Positions 53,927-63,828 of a DNA stretch of 64,000 nucleotides are shown here, piece after piece. Each line of letters starts with the position of its first letter. Within the stretch, counting starts at the first letter, position 1. The notes beneath the pieces were generated by a model that was not told where the DNA came from, searched no databases, and saw only the letters and a list, made by a program, of their open reading frames with translations. A program made the position numbers and the translations under genes. The DNA comes from Tabrizicola aquatica (GTDB lineage Bacteria > Pseudomonadota > Alphaproteobacteria > Rhodobacterales > Rhodobacteraceae), in contig NZ_PJON01000001.1 in NCBI RefSeq assembly GCF_002900975.1, positions 1,302,001 to 1,366,000 on the forward strand, given 5' to 3'.

Positions 53927-55378
53927 CTATTCGACCGACAGCGCCACAAAGCGCGGATCGCCGCCGCGCCGGATCAGAAGCAGGATCGACTTGCGCCCGC
54001 CGTCCCTGGCTTCCTTGATCCGGTCCTCCAGATCCTGCAGCCGGGTCACCCGCGCCTGGCCGGCCTCGGTGATCAGGTCGCCCTCGCGCAGGCCCTTGGT
54101 ATAGGCATCGGAGGCCGGATCGACCGCCATGATCATCAGCCCCTCGCTGGACGCATCCAGCCCCAGGCGCGAGCGCATGTCGTCGTCCAGAGGCGCCAGC
54201 GTCAGGCCGAGCGATTCCATCTCTTTCGGCTCGTCCGGGGCGGGAGAGGAGGCAGGCATCGTCGCGGCCTCGGCCTCTTCGCGCCGGCCCAGCGTCACTG
54301 CCAGGGTCTCGGTCCGGCCCTGACGCTGGACGATCACCGGCACGGCCTCGCCGATCGGGGCGTCGGCCACGCGGCGGGTCAGGTCACCGGCGTCGGCCAC
54401 CTCTTCCCCGTTGAACCGGGTGATTACATCGCCCGAGGTGATGCCGGCATCCTTGGCCGGGCCGTCCGGCACATCGGTGACCAGCGCACCGGCCGCCTCG
54501 GCCAGGCCCATCGCCTCGGCCACGTCGGGCGTCACGTCCTGGATGCGCACACCCAGCCAGCCGCGCCGGGTTTCGCCGAATTCCTTCAGCTGGTCCACGA
54601 CCTTGGTCACCACGTTCGACGACATCGAGAAACCGATGCCGATCGACCCGCCGTTCGGCGACAGGATCGAGGTGTTCACCCCCACGACCTGCCCATCCAT
54701 GTTGAACAAGGGCCCGCCCGAGTTGCCCCGGTTGATCGCCGCGTCGGTCTGGATGAAATCGTCATAGCTGCCCGAAAGCTGCCGGCCCCGGGCCGAAACG
54801 ATACCGGCCGAGACCGAGAAGCCCTGGCCCAGCGGGTTGCCCATCGCCATGACCCAATCGCCCACGCGCATCAGGTCGGAATTGCCGAAGCTGACAAAAG
54901 GCAAGGGTTCGCCCGCCTCGACCTTCAACAGCGCGATGTCGGTCTTGGGGTCGGTGCCGACCAGCTTGGCCGGCAGCTTCTTACCCGAGAAGAATTCGAT
55001 GGTGATCTCGTCCGCGCCTTCGATGACGTGGTTGTTGGTGACGATATAGCCGTCCTCCGAGATCACGAAGCCAGAACCCAGCGCCTCGGACCGCTGCGGA
55101 CCGCCGGGGCCGGGGCCGCCGAAGTCCTCGAAAAAGTCCTCGAACGGGCTCCCCTCGGGGATCATCGGCATCCCGTCGGCCGGGCCCGCGACCAGGGCCG
55201 AGGTGGTGATGTTGACGACCGAGGGGCTGATCTGTTCAGCCAGCTCGGCAAAACTTTCCGGCGCGCCGAAGGCTTCGGCCCGGTCAGCCGGAGACAGGCT
55301 GAGGCCCAGCCCCAGCACCAGGGCCAGCATCGTGCTGGAGCGCAGGGCAGAGCGGATGGAATGAGTCAGGTCAGGCAC
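53927..55378 (-). CDS. degP: Periplasmic serine protease DegP/HtrA
   Basis: 483 residues. Signal peptide ends near AEAF; the triad is H117 (NNHVI), D147 (TDIAL), S220 (GNSGGP). Two PDZ domains follow (about 275-370 and 385-480). It degrades or refolds misfolded envelope proteins. GTG start with AGGAG 8 nt upstream. It is the last gene after hflK-hflC-DUF2065. Confidence 0.95.
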   Translation of the reverse strand: MPDLTHSIRSALRSSTMLALVLGLGLSLSPADRAEAFGAPESFAELAEQISPSVVNITTSALVAGPADGMPMIPEGSPFEDFFEDFGGPGPGGPQRSEALGSGFVISEDGYIVTNNHVIEGADEITIEFFSGKKLPAKLVGTDPKTDIALLKVEAGEPLPFVSFGNSDLMRVGDWVMAMGNPLGQGFSVSAGIVSARGRQLSGSYDDFIQTDAAINRGNSGGPLFNMDGQVVGVNTSILSPNGGSIGIGFSMSSNVVTKVVDQLKEFGETRRGWLGVRIQDVTPDVAEAMGLAEAAGALVTDVPDGPAKDAGITSGDVITRFNGEEVADAGDLTRRVADAPIGEAVPVIVQRQGRTETLAVTLGRREEAEAATMPASSPAPDEPKEMESLGLTLAPLDDDMRSRLGLDASSEGLMIMAVDPASDAYTKGLREGDLITEAGQARVTRLQDLEDRIKEARDGGRKSILLLIRRGGDPRFVALSVE

Positions 55379-55516
55379 GGGTGGAACTCCTGTTCAGCAG
55401 CGGGCGGAGGGCGGCGCCTGTCGCGCACGTCGCGCCCCGGACAGAGAAACAGTTAGTGAACCAAAGACGCAATGCAAACCCCGTCACGTCGCATCAAGGC
55501 GATGTGAAGGGATTTG

Positions 55517-55705
55517 TCACCCTGGGCTGGCCAACCAGACCAGCAGGACCCCGAAGGCCAGCGATCCAAGGCCGATCATCCGGCGTTGGTCGATGCCCAG
55601 GCTGGCCAGCAGGCGCAAGGCATCCTCGATACGACGAGGGGCCAGTGCAAGCACCAGCCCCTCGATTGCAAGCACCAGCCCCAGTGCCAGCAGCACCAGG
55701 CTCAT
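55517..55705 (-). CDS. DUF2065 small membrane protein
   Basis: 62 residues, two hydrophobic helices, with the DUF2065 pattern LVLAIEGLVLALAP..IEDALR and MIGLGSLAFGVLLVWL. It overlaps hflC (ATGA). The family usually sits by hflKC; function unknown. Confidence 0.88.
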   Translation of the reverse strand: MSLVLLALGLVLAIEGLVLALAPRRIEDALRLLASLGIDQRRMIGLGSLAFGVLLVWLASPG

Positions 55706-56625
55706 GGCGCGGGTGCAGGCGCCGGAGCGGGGGCCGCCTCGGGCGTCTCGGCAGGATCCGCCGGGGCCTGATCGCTGCGAAGATAGTCGAAGAATTCGCT
55801 ATCGGGCTGCATCACGATCGACGAGTTCGCGCCTTGCAGCGAGACCTCGTAGGCCGTCAGCGAACGGATGAAGGCGAAGAACTCCGGGTCGCGGCCATAG
55901 GATTCGGCCAGGATGCGGTTCCGCTCGGCATCGGCTTCACCGCGGACCACCTCGGCCTGGCGCCGGGCGTCCGAGGTCAGTTCGACCACGGTCCGGTCGG
56001 CCGAGGCCCGCACGCGCTGCGCCGCTTCGCCACCGCGGGCGATCTCGTCGGCCGCCTCACGCTCGCGCTCGGCACGCATCCGGGCAAAGGTGGCTTCCAG
56101 GTTTTGCTCGGGCAGGTCGGTGCGGGTCAGGCGCACGTCGATGACCTCGATCCCCAGGTTCGCGGCCTGGCGGCGCGCGATGTCGCGGATCTGGTTCATC
56201 AGCGCGGTCCGGTCCTCGGACAGCACGCGGTTCGACGGGACCGAGCCCAGCACTTCCTGGATCGCGGGGTTCACGATGCCTTCCAGACGGCGCAGGCCCT
56301 GGGTTTCGCCACCCACGCCCACCGCCTCGCGGAACTGGACCAGATCGACGATCCGCCAGCGCGAGAAGGCATCGACCACCAGGCGGCGGTCGTCCAGCAT
56401 GGTGACTTCCAGCGGCGTCGTCTGCAGGCCAAGGATGCGGTCCTCGTAATAGACCACGTCCTGCACGAAGGGGATCTTGAACCCAAGGCCCGGGTCCGAC
56501 TTGACCTGGGTCACCTGGCCGAACTGCAGCACCAGCGCCTTCTTGCGTTCGTCGACGATGAACACCGAGGACAGCGCCAGCGCGCCCAGCACCACCAGGA
56601 CGGGAACGATATACATTGCACGCAT
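55702..56625 (-). CDS. hflC: FtsH protease modulator HflC
   Basis: 307 residues. One N-terminal membrane helix, an SPFH/band-7 domain (VVDAFSRWRIVDLVQFRE), a coiled coil rich in Glu/Arg/Ala (MRAEREREAADEIARGGEAA) and a Pro/Ala tail (APAPAPAP). It forms the large HflKC assembly around FtsH. TGATG overlap with hflK. Confidence 0.93.
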   Translation of the reverse strand: MRAMYIVPVLVVLGALALSSVFIVDERKKALVLQFGQVTQVKSDPGLGFKIPFVQDVVYYEDRILGLQTTPLEVTMLDDRRLVVDAFSRWRIVDLVQFREAVGVGGETQGLRRLEGIVNPAIQEVLGSVPSNRVLSEDRTALMNQIRDIARRQAANLGIEVIDVRLTRTDLPEQNLEATFARMRAEREREAADEIARGGEAAQRVRASADRTVVELTSDARRQAEVVRGEADAERNRILAESYGRDPEFFAFIRSLTAYEVSLQGANSSIVMQPDSEFFDYLRSDQAPADPAETPEAAPAPAPAPAP

Positions 56626-57815
56626 CAGTTGGTCCCCCCGGCCGTAGTGCCGCCCGCCGCGCCTTGCGCCGGGGTCGTCCGGCCCAATTCGTTCAGCGGC
56701 AGGAAGGGCACCACGCCCTGCCCCGCTTCGCCGCCCGAGACGCCATCAAGGATCACCTTGTTCATCCCACCCAAGACCCGCTCCATGGTTTCCAGGTAAA
56801 GGCGCCGCCGGGTGACCTCGGGCGAGTTCACATATTCGTTGTAGATCGAGACAAAGCGCGCGGCTTCACCCTGGGCGCTGTTCACGGCCTGGGCGCGATA
56901 GGCCTCGGCCTCTTCCAGAAGCTGGGCCGCCGCACCGCGGGCCCCTGCGGTCACGCGGTTGGCATAGGCGTCGGCTTCGCTTTCCAGCGTGTCACGCTGC
57001 TGCTGGGCCGCCTGCACTTCGCGGAAGGCGTCCAGCACCTCACGCGGGGGCTGGGCGCGTTGCAGGTTGACGCGGATCACGCTGATGCCGGCGTTGTAGC
57101 TGTCCAGCGTGGCCTGCACCTGCGCCTGCACGTCCGCGGCGATGACGCCCCGGTCGCGGTTCAGGATCGGCGACAGTTCCGACCGGGCGACGATGTCGCG
57201 CATCGCGCTTTCGCTGACCGCGCGGATCGTGTCGTCTGGGTCCGCCAGGTTGAACAGATAGGACTCCGGGTCGGCGATGTTCCAGACCACCTGAAAGCCG
57301 ATGTCCACGATGTTCTGGTCGCGCGTCAGCATCAGCCCGGTATCGCCCGAGGTCTCGCCCGTGCCGATGTCGGTCGTGCGTTCGCCGGTCACCTGGACCT
57401 TCTCGTAGGTCACGATCGGCCAGGGCGCGAAGTTCAGGCCCGGATTGCCGACGCCCGAGCTTTCGCCCAGGAACAGCTCGACCGAGCGTTCTTCCGGCCG
57501 CACGGTGTAAAACGACATGAAGGCCCAAAGCCCCACCGCCGCCAGCGCGCCCAGCGCGATGCCCTGCTTGGTGATCACCGGACCGCCGCCGCCGGGGCCA
57601 CCGCCGCCCGTGCCACGCTGGCCGGGACGCCCGCCCATCAGGACGCGCAGCTGCTCTTGCCCCCGCTTCACCAGCTGGTCGATCTCGGGGATCTGCGGCC
57701 CGTTCGGACCAGGGCGTCCGCCGCGACGGTCGTCGTCGTCATTGTTTCCCTTGCCGCCCCGGTCATCGTTGCCGGGGCCGCCACCGCCGCCCCAGGGACC
57801 GCCACTACCTGCCAT
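56625..57815 (-). CDS. hflK: FtsH protease modulator HflK
   Basis: 396 residues. A Gly/Asp/Arg-rich cytoplasmic start (about 1-85), one membrane helix, then SPFH domain (FQVVWNIADPESYLFN) and coiled coil. It pairs with HflC. It begins the hflK-hflC-DUF2065-degP set, all about envelope protein quality. Confidence 0.93.
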   Translation of the reverse strand: MAGSGGPWGGGGGPGNDDRGGKGNNDDDDRRGGRPGPNGPQIPEIDQLVKRGQEQLRVLMGGRPGQRGTGGGGPGGGGPVITKQGIALGALAAVGLWAFMSFYTVRPEERSVELFLGESSGVGNPGLNFAPWPIVTYEKVQVTGERTTDIGTGETSGDTGLMLTRDQNIVDIGFQVVWNIADPESYLFNLADPDDTIRAVSESAMRDIVARSELSPILNRDRGVIAADVQAQVQATLDSYNAGISVIRVNLQRAQPPREVLDAFREVQAAQQQRDTLESEADAYANRVTAGARGAAAQLLEEAEAYRAQAVNSAQGEAARFVSIYNEYVNSPEVTRRRLYLETMERVLGGMNKVILDGVSGGEAGQGVVPFLPLNELGRTTPAQGAAGGTTAGGTN

Positions 57816-57892
57816 GGATCAGAACCTCTCTTCTCGCATTCCGCCTTAGCTGTGCATCCCTGGCCGGAAATCAAGCGGCCGGGATGCCGCAG

Positions 57893-59251
57893 TCAGGCCG
57901 TTCTTGTCGGTTTTCTCATTGTAACCAGCTCTTCCGCCATCGTCGGGTGTACCGCGACGGTCCGGTCGAAGTCCTCTTTCGTCGCCCCCATGCCGATGGC
58001 GACGGCGGCCAGCTGGATCAGCTCGCCCGCTTCGGCCGCGACGATGTGGCAACCCAGCACCTTCCGCGTCGCCTGAGAGACGATCAGCTTCATCAGCACC
58101 CGGTCCTGCTTGCCCGCGAACAACGTCTTCATCGGGCGGAAGGCGGTGGCATAAACCTCGATCGGTTCCTGCTCGCGCGCGGCTTCCTCGCTTAGCCCGA
58201 CCGACCCAAGTTCCGGCTGGGTAAAGACGGCCGAGGCGACAAGCCCGTGGTCAAAAGCCGTGGGCTTGGCGCCAAAGACGGTGTCGGCAAAGGCGTGGCC
58301 CTCGCGGATCGCGACCGGGGTCAGGTTGATCCGGCCGGTCACGTCGCCCACCGCATAGACCGAGGGCACGGCCGTCTGGCTGAAGCGGTCCACCGGAATT
58401 TCGCCGTGCCGACCCAGCGTCAGCCCCAGTCCCTCCAGCCCCAGGCCGGTGGTGTTCGGCCGCCGGCCAGTCGCGTAAAGCACCAGGTCGAACTCGCGCT
58501 CGGTGCCATCGGTGGCCACAGCGCGGATGCCGGAAGCGGTCTTTTCCAGCCGCATCACATCGGTGCCGCAGTGGATGTCGATGCCGCGCGCCCGCATGGC
58601 GTTGGCGACATGGCCGCGCGCCTCTTCGTCGAAGCCACGCAGGATCTGCGCGCCACGGTAGAACTGGCTGACCTTGACCCCCAGCCCGTGCAGGATGCAG
58701 GCAAACTCGCTGGCGATATAGCCACCGCCCACCACCAGCGCGCGCTTTGGCAGCGCGGGCAGGTGGAACATCTCGTTCGAGGTGATGGCCAGCTCCTTGC
58801 CGGGAATGTCGGGCACGAAGGGCCAGCCGCCGGTGGCGACCAGGATATGCTTGGCCGTCACTTCTTGCCCCGAGGCCAGGCGGACGCGGTGCGCATCCAC
58901 GATCACCGCCCGCTCGTCATGGATCGTGACGCCGGCATTGGTCAGCGTGTTGCGATAGGCGCCCTCCAGCCGGTCCAGCTCGGCCTCCAGCCGGGTGCGG
59001 AACCGCGTCCAGTCGAAGGCGCCGGCCTGCACGTCCCAGCCATAGGCCTGCGCCTCTTCGATCGCGTCGGGGAAGGCGCTGGCGAAAACCATCAGCTTTT
59101 TCGGCACGCAACCCCGGATCACGCAGGTGCCGCCCATGCGGCTTTCCTCGGCCAGGCCCACCTTGGCGCCGTATTCGCCACTGGCGATGCGCGCCGCGCG
59201 CACCCCGCCCGAACCGCCGCCGATGACGAAAAGATCGTAGTCGAAGCTCAT
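57893..59251 (-). CDS. gor: Glutathione-disulfide reductase
   Basis: 452 residues. FAD motif GGGSGGVRAARIA, redox site GGTCVIRGCVPKK (C-x4-C), NAD(P) motif VVGGGYIASEFA with later Arg (RGAQILR, R in RGFD) suggesting NADPH, and the C-terminal His-Pro (AVHPTMAEELV). Reduces GSSG. Follows rpiA by 75 nt. Confidence 0.93.
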   Translation of the reverse strand: MSFDYDLFVIGGGSGGVRAARIASGEYGAKVGLAEESRMGGTCVIRGCVPKKLMVFASAFPDAIEEAQAYGWDVQAGAFDWTRFRTRLEAELDRLEGAYRNTLTNAGVTIHDERAVIVDAHRVRLASGQEVTAKHILVATGGWPFVPDIPGKELAITSNEMFHLPALPKRALVVGGGYIASEFACILHGLGVKVSQFYRGAQILRGFDEEARGHVANAMRARGIDIHCGTDVMRLEKTASGIRAVATDGTEREFDLVLYATGRRPNTTGLGLEGLGLTLGRHGEIPVDRFSQTAVPSVYAVGDVTGRINLTPVAIREGHAFADTVFGAKPTAFDHGLVASAVFTQPELGSVGLSEEAAREQEPIEVYATAFRPMKTLFAGKQDRVLMKLIVSQATRKVLGCHIVAAEAGELIQLAAVAIGMGATKEDFDRTVAVHPTMAEELVTMRKPTRTA

Positions 59252-59326
59252 GCCCGTCCCGCCTGCCGCCTGCTTTCTGCCTGACCTAAGCCCTCACCCC
59301 CGCCGGGGAAAGGGGCAGCGGCCGGA

Positions 59327-60115
59327 TCAGTCGCCAAGGTCGGCAAAGATGTTGCCGGTGTCGCCCACATCGACCTGGCCGTCCTCGACCTTGCCCGAGT
59401 TGATGTCGCGCACCGTCACCCGCCCGTCGCCCGCGCCGATGACCACGATGTCGCAGATGTCGATGAACAGGCCATTCTCGACCACGCCGGGGATCTGGTT
59501 CAGGACCAGTGCCAGCTGGCGCGGATTGCCGATCCGCTTGAGGTGCAGGTCCAGGATGTAATGCCCCTCGTCCGTGCGCAGGGGCTTGCCGTTGTCCAGG
59601 CGTAGCGCGATCTCGCGGTTCAGCACGTCCAGGCTGTAGAGCGTCTCTTCGATCAGCGCCTTGGTGGTCTGCCAGCCGAAGGGGATCACCTCGACCGGCA
59701 GCGGGAAGGCGCCAAGTTGAGCAACCTCTTTCGCCGCATCGGCGATCACGATCATCCGGTCGCTGGCCGTGGCCACGATCTTTTCCTGCAACAGCGCCGC
59801 ACCGCCACCCTTGATCAGGTTCAGGTTCGGGTCGAACTCATCCGCGCCGTCGATGGTCAGGTCCAGCCAGCGCACATCGTCCAGCCCGACGACCGTCAGC
59901 CCCAACTCGCGCGCCAGATCGGCGGTGCGGCTGGAGGTTGCGACGCAGGTGACCGTCAGGCCTTCGGCCTTCACCCGTTCGGCCAGGCAGCGCACCATCC
60001 AGGCGGCGGTCGATCCGGTGCCAAGCCCCAGCTTCATCCCGTCCTCGACGAAATCCACCGACCGGCGCGCGGCGGCGTATTTGGCCTTGTCGATCGGCGA
60101 CAGCTCGGCGGTCAT
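59327..60115 (-). CDS. rpiA: Ribose-5-phosphate isomerase A
   Basis: 262 residues. GLGTGSTAAW, DGADEFD and LIKGGGAALLQEK are the RpiA active-site motifs. Interconverts ribose-5-P and ribulose-5-P. The ATG at 60115 gives the family length; the open frame goes further up but without motif. Confidence 0.95.
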   Translation of the reverse strand: MTAELSPIDKAKYAAARRSVDFVEDGMKLGLGTGSTAAWMVRCLAERVKAEGLTVTCVATSSRTADLARELGLTVVGLDDVRWLDLTIDGADEFDPNLNLIKGGGAALLQEKIVATASDRMIVIADAAKEVAQLGAFPLPVEVIPFGWQTTKALIEETLYSLDVLNREIALRLDNGKPLRTDEGHYILDLHLKRIGNPRQLALVLNQIPGVVENGLFIDICDIVVIGAGDGRVTVRDINSGKVEDGQVDVGDTGNIFADLGD

Positions 60116-60188
60116 GGCAGCACTCCCCTTCTTTTGCCGCTTGGCATAGCGCAAAGGCCCGCCAAGGGCGAGAGGGTTCTCGCCGCGC

Positions 60189-60734
60189 TCACGCCTCCTG
60201 GTCAAGCCGCGCCACCGCCTTGCGCACTTCGTCAGCAGTTAGCGCGCCGTCGCCATTGCCGTCCAGCCGCAGCGCCGCACGAAGAAGCGCCGCCTCGCCG
60301 TCATCCAATGCGGCAAGTCCCGCCGCCTGGCCCGAGGCGGTGATTTCGCCGGGCGAAAGCCGCCGGTCGCCATCCGCGTCGGCCCCAGAGAACTGCCGTT
60401 CCATCCGGCCCCGCGTGGTGGCGCTGGCCGCGCGCTGGGCCACCGCAAGCTCGTCTTGCGTGACGCTGCCGTCGGCATCCAGGTCCAGCGCCAGAAGCCG
60501 CCGCATCGCCGCCGCCCGTGCCCCCGCCCGCTCCAGCGCGACATGTTCCTCGATCCCCTGCAGCGTCAGGCCCGAGGGCCCGCCAAAGCCCGCCACCAGG
60601 TCGACCATCCGCGCCTCGAACCGCGCGGGGTTTCGCTCCATTGCCTCGGCCAGCGGGTCCTTTGCGTCCTGAGCCATCGCCCCGTTCGCCGCAAACAGCA
60701 CCATCAGCGCCAGGGCCGCCATGATCCTTACCAT
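60189..60734 (-). CDS. Secreted EF-hand calcium-binding protein
   Basis: 181 residues. A signal peptide (FAANGAMAQ) precedes three EF-hand loops: DLDADGSVTQDEL, DADGDRRLSPGEI and DGNGDGALTADEV. Likely a periplasmic Ca2+ protein of unknown target. The ATG at 60734 has GGAGG 6 nt upstream; 60740 would sit directly on it. Confidence 0.87.
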   Translation of the reverse strand: MVRIMAALALMVLFAANGAMAQDAKDPLAEAMERNPARFEARMVDLVAGFGGPSGLTLQGIEEHVALERAGARAAAMRRLLALDLDADGSVTQDELAVAQRAASATTRGRMERQFSGADADGDRRLSPGEITASGQAAGLAALDDGEAALLRAALRLDGNGDGALTADEVRKAVARLDQEA

Positions 60735-60922
60735 GTCCATCCTCCGTTCCGATGCCGGCGATGCTGGCGCAACAGGGTTGACGAAGGGTTAACCACACCA
60801 CAAACACCTTGGGCCAAAGCGCGAACCGCCGCAGGAGAGTCGCTTTTCGGCCGGTTCCGGGGCAAGACTTGGACCAGTCTCACACCGACTCGTCAGTCTC
60901 GCGCGGACTTGAAGGAAAGCCG

Positions 60923-61603
60923 ATGTACGTCCTGCACTATGCCCCGGACAATGCCTCGCTGATCGTCCGGCTGGTGCTGGACGGGGCCGGCATTCCCTAT
61001 CGCACGGTGCTGGTCGACCGCAGCCAGCGCCAGCAGGACAGCGCCGCCTACCGCGCGCTGAACCCGACCGGGCTGATCCCGGTGCTGGAGACGCCTGCCG
61101 GCCCCATCTCGGAAACCGGGGCGATTCTGCTGTGGCTGGCCGACACGCACCAGCTGGCCCCCGCCCCGGCCCATCCCGACCGACCGGTCTTCCTCAAGTG
61201 GCTGTTCTTCCTGTCGAATACCGCCCACGCCGACCTGCGCACGATCTTTTATCCGCACCAATACGCCCCCGCAGACGCCCATCGCGGCCATGGCGAGATC
61301 ATGTCGGCCCGGATGCTGCGCCACTTCGCGCTGCTGGAAACCGCCGCCCTGCAGCACCCCCGGCTTTTCGCCGCCGCCACGCCCCTGGGCACCTATACCC
61401 TGGCGCTGACCCGCTGGTCCGCGCTTTACCCTGAGGGCGGGCCCCGCTGGTTCGACCTGGCCCGTTTTCCCACGCTTCACGCCTTGGCCCGCGCGCAAGA
61501 GGCCCGGGTCGAGACCCCCGTCATCGCCCGGGCCGAGGGGCTGGGCCCCCATCCCTTCACCCGGCCCGAACAGCCCAATCCACCGGAAGGATCGGTCCTG
61601 TGA
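60923..61603 (+). CDS. Glutathione S-transferase-like protein, first copy
   Basis: 226 residues. Thioredoxin-like N-terminal half (MYVLHYAPDNASLIVRLVLDGAGIPY, NPTGLIPVLET with the cis-Pro, SETGAILLWLADTH) and a helical C-terminal half. AAGGA is 6 nt before the ATG at 60923. GTGA overlap with the next GST gene. Confidence 0.85.
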   Translation: MYVLHYAPDNASLIVRLVLDGAGIPYRTVLVDRSQRQQDSAAYRALNPTGLIPVLETPAGPISETGAILLWLADTHQLAPAPAHPDRPVFLKWLFFLSNTAHADLRTIFYPHQYAPADAHRGHGEIMSARMLRHFALLETAALQHPRLFAAATPLGTYTLALTRWSALYPEGGPRWFDLARFPTLHALARAQEARVETPVIARAEGLGPHPFTRPEQPNPPEGSVL

Positions 61604-62265
61604 CCCTGACCCTGCACCACGCCCCCGACTTCGCCTCGACCATCATCCGCTTCGCGCTGGAGGAGCTGGAACTGCCGCACACCCTGGCGCTGGCCGACAT
61701 CGACGGCGGCGCGCTGAACAGCCCGGACTATCGCCGCGTGAACCCCGTGGGCCTGATCCCCGCGCTGGAGACCGACGACGGCCCGATCTTCGAGACCGCG
61801 GCGATCCTTCTGTGGCTGGTGGACCAGACCGGCCGGCTTGGCCCCGGACCAAGGGACCCCGACCGCGGCGCCTTCCTGTCCTGGCTTTTCTTCACCTCGA
61901 ACGCGCTGCACCAGGCGGCGCTGGCGATGTTCTACCCGCACCGCCCGGCGGGCGAGGCGAACTCCGCCGCCGCCCAGGCCGCCGCGCAAGACCAGATCAC
62001 CGCCCGTCTGGGCCTGATCGAGACGCTGATCGCCACGCAAGGCCCGCGCTGGCTGTCACCCGAACACCCCGGCGTCCTGGGCTATTACATCGGCGTCCTT
62101 GTGCGCTGGCTGATCTTCTTGCCGCCCGCGCCCTATGGCATCCGCCTCGACGACTTCCCGCATCTGCGCTCCGTCCTGGCCGCGCTTGAAGCCCGCCCCG
62201 CCGCCCTTCGCGTCGCCACGTCAGACGCGCTTGGTCCCACCCCTTTCACCAATCCAGGTCCCTGA
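61600..62265 (+). CDS. Glutathione S-transferase-like protein, second copy
   Basis: 221 residues, same plan as the gene before it (NPVGLIPALET, ETAAILLWLVDQ), probably an old tandem duplication. GTG start. Stop overlaps the sdaA ATG (TGATG). Substrate unknown. Confidence 0.83.
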   Translation: MTLTLHHAPDFASTIIRFALEELELPHTLALADIDGGALNSPDYRRVNPVGLIPALETDDGPIFETAAILLWLVDQTGRLGPGPRDPDRGAFLSWLFFTSNALHQAALAMFYPHRPAGEANSAAAQAAAQDQITARLGLIETLIATQGPRWLSPEHPGVLGYYIGVLVRWLIFLPPAPYGIRLDDFPHLRSVLAALEARPAALRVATSDALGPTPFTNPGP

Positions 62266-63644
62266 TGTTCCTTTCCGTTTTCGACATGTTCAAGGTGGGC
62301 ATCGGCCCGTCCTCCTCGCACACCATGGGGCCGATGGTTGCAGCCGCGCGCTTCCTGGACGCGATGCGCGCCTCGCCCTTCCACTTCCGGGGCCTGCGCG
62401 CCTCGCTGCACGGCTCGCTGGCCTTCACCGGGGTCGGCCATGCCACTGACCGGGCGACGATCCTGGGCCTCGCGGGCTTTGAACCCGCCACCTATGACGC
62501 CGAAAAGGCCGAGGCGGTGCTGGCAAAGATCAAGGAAACCCATGTGATCGAAGCCCCGGGCCTTGGCACCCTGTCCTTCGATCCGGGCAAGGACCTGCTT
62601 TTCGACTATGGCCCCGCTTTGCCCGGCCATGCCAACGGCATGATCCTGAAAGCCACCGACGCCCAGGGCGACGTGATTCTGACCGAGACCTACTATTCCA
62701 TCGGCGGCGGCTTCGTCCTGACCGAGGCCGAACTGGCCGAGACCGGCGGCGCGAAATCAAAAGCCCGCGGCGATGTGCCCTATCCGTTCGAGACGGCGGC
62801 GGAAATGCTGGAGATGGCGCAGAAATCCGGCCTGACCATCGCCCAGATGAAACGCGCGAACGAGCTGAAATTCCGCTCTGCCGCCGATCTTGACGCCGGG
62901 ATCAACCGGATCTGGCAGGTGATGAACGACTGCATCTCGCGCGGCATGTTGGGCGAAGGCATCCTGCCCGGCGGCCTCAAGGTGCGCCGCCGTGCCAAGG
63001 GCATCCACGACGCGCTTCTGGCCGAACGCGGGTTGAACCTGACGCCGCCGCACACGATCAACGACTGGATGAGCCTTTACGCCATGGCGGTGAACGAAGA
63101 GAATGCCGCCGGCGGCCAGGTCGTGACCGCACCCACCAACGGGGCCGCGGGCGTGGTCCCGGCCGTGATCCGCTACTACCTTGACCATGTTCCCGGCGCC
63201 TCGACCGCGAAGGTCGGTGATTTCCTGCTGACCGCCGCCGCCATCGGCGGGCTTTGCAAGCACAACGCCAGCATCTCGGGCGCCGAATGTGGCTGCCAGG
63301 CCGAGGTCGGATCGGCCGCCGCCATGGCCGCCGCCGGGCTGTGTGCCGTCCTGGGCGGCACGCCGGAACAGGTGGAAAACGCCGCCGAAATCGCGCTGGA
63401 ACACCACCTCGGCATGACCTGCGACCCGGTCAAGGGCCTGGTCCAGGTCCCGTGCATCGAGCGGAACGGCCTGGGCGCGATCAAGGCCGTCTCCGCCGCC
63501 AGCCTTTCCCTGCGCGGCGACGGCCAGCACCTTGTCAGTCTTGACGTCTGCATCGAGACGATGCGCCAGACCGGCCGCGACATGCATGAGAAATACAAGG
63601 AAACCAGCCTCGGCGGTCTTGCCGTCAACGTCCCGAACTGCTGA
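62265..63644 (+). CDS. sdaA: L-serine ammonia-lyase (iron-sulfur type)
   Basis: 459 residues. [20 protein letters not shown] is the beta-domain start; the 4Fe-4S cysteines lie in [20 protein letters not shown] and [18 protein letters not shown]. Converts serine to pyruvate and ammonia. It is translationally coupled to two GST-like genes. Confidence 0.95.
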   Translation: MFLSVFDMFKVGIGPSSSHTMGPMVAAARFLDAMRASPFHFRGLRASLHGSLAFTGVGHATDRATILGLAGFEPATYDAEKAEAVLAKIKETHVIEAPGLGTLSFDPGKDLLFDYGPALPGHANGMILKATDAQGDVILTETYYSIGGGFVLTEAELAETGGAKSKARGDVPYPFETAAEMLEMAQKSGLTIAQMKRANELKFRSAADLDAGINRIWQVMNDCISRGMLGEGILPGGLKVRRRAKGIHDALLAERGLNLTPPHTINDWMSLYAMAVNEENAAGGQVVTAPTNGAAGVVPAVIRYYLDHVPGASTAKVGDFLLTAAAIGGLCKHNASISGAECGCQAEVGSAAAMAAAGLCAVLGGTPEQVENAAEIALEHHLGMTCDPVKGLVQVPCIERNGLGAIKAVSAASLSLRGDGQHLVSLDVCIETMRQTGRDMHEKYKETSLGGLAVNVPNC

Positions 63645-63645
63645 G

Positions 63646-63753
63646 CTTTCCCTTCGACAAATATCCTGGGGGTTTGGGGGCAAGGCCCCCATCCCCGAGG
63701 AGGAGGGCGCAAGCCCCGGCGACGAGACAAAGGACTTGCGCGGAACGCGCTCC
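63646..63753 (-). repeat. Long dispersed repeat, copy B
   Basis: About 108 bp, the reverse-complement relative of 29859-29965, starting 1 nt after the sdaA stop. It keeps the GCGCAAG/CTTGCGC and GGGGG/CCCCC pairs, TTTGTCTCGTCG between them, and the ACCCCCAGGATATTTG end. Confidence 0.85.
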
Positions 63754-63828
63754 TTCTGAAAACCGCCCCCACCCCCGCGATGTCGCTTTCAGGCTGGCAG
63801 GCCCGCGCCGGCCAAGCTAGGCAGGGAC

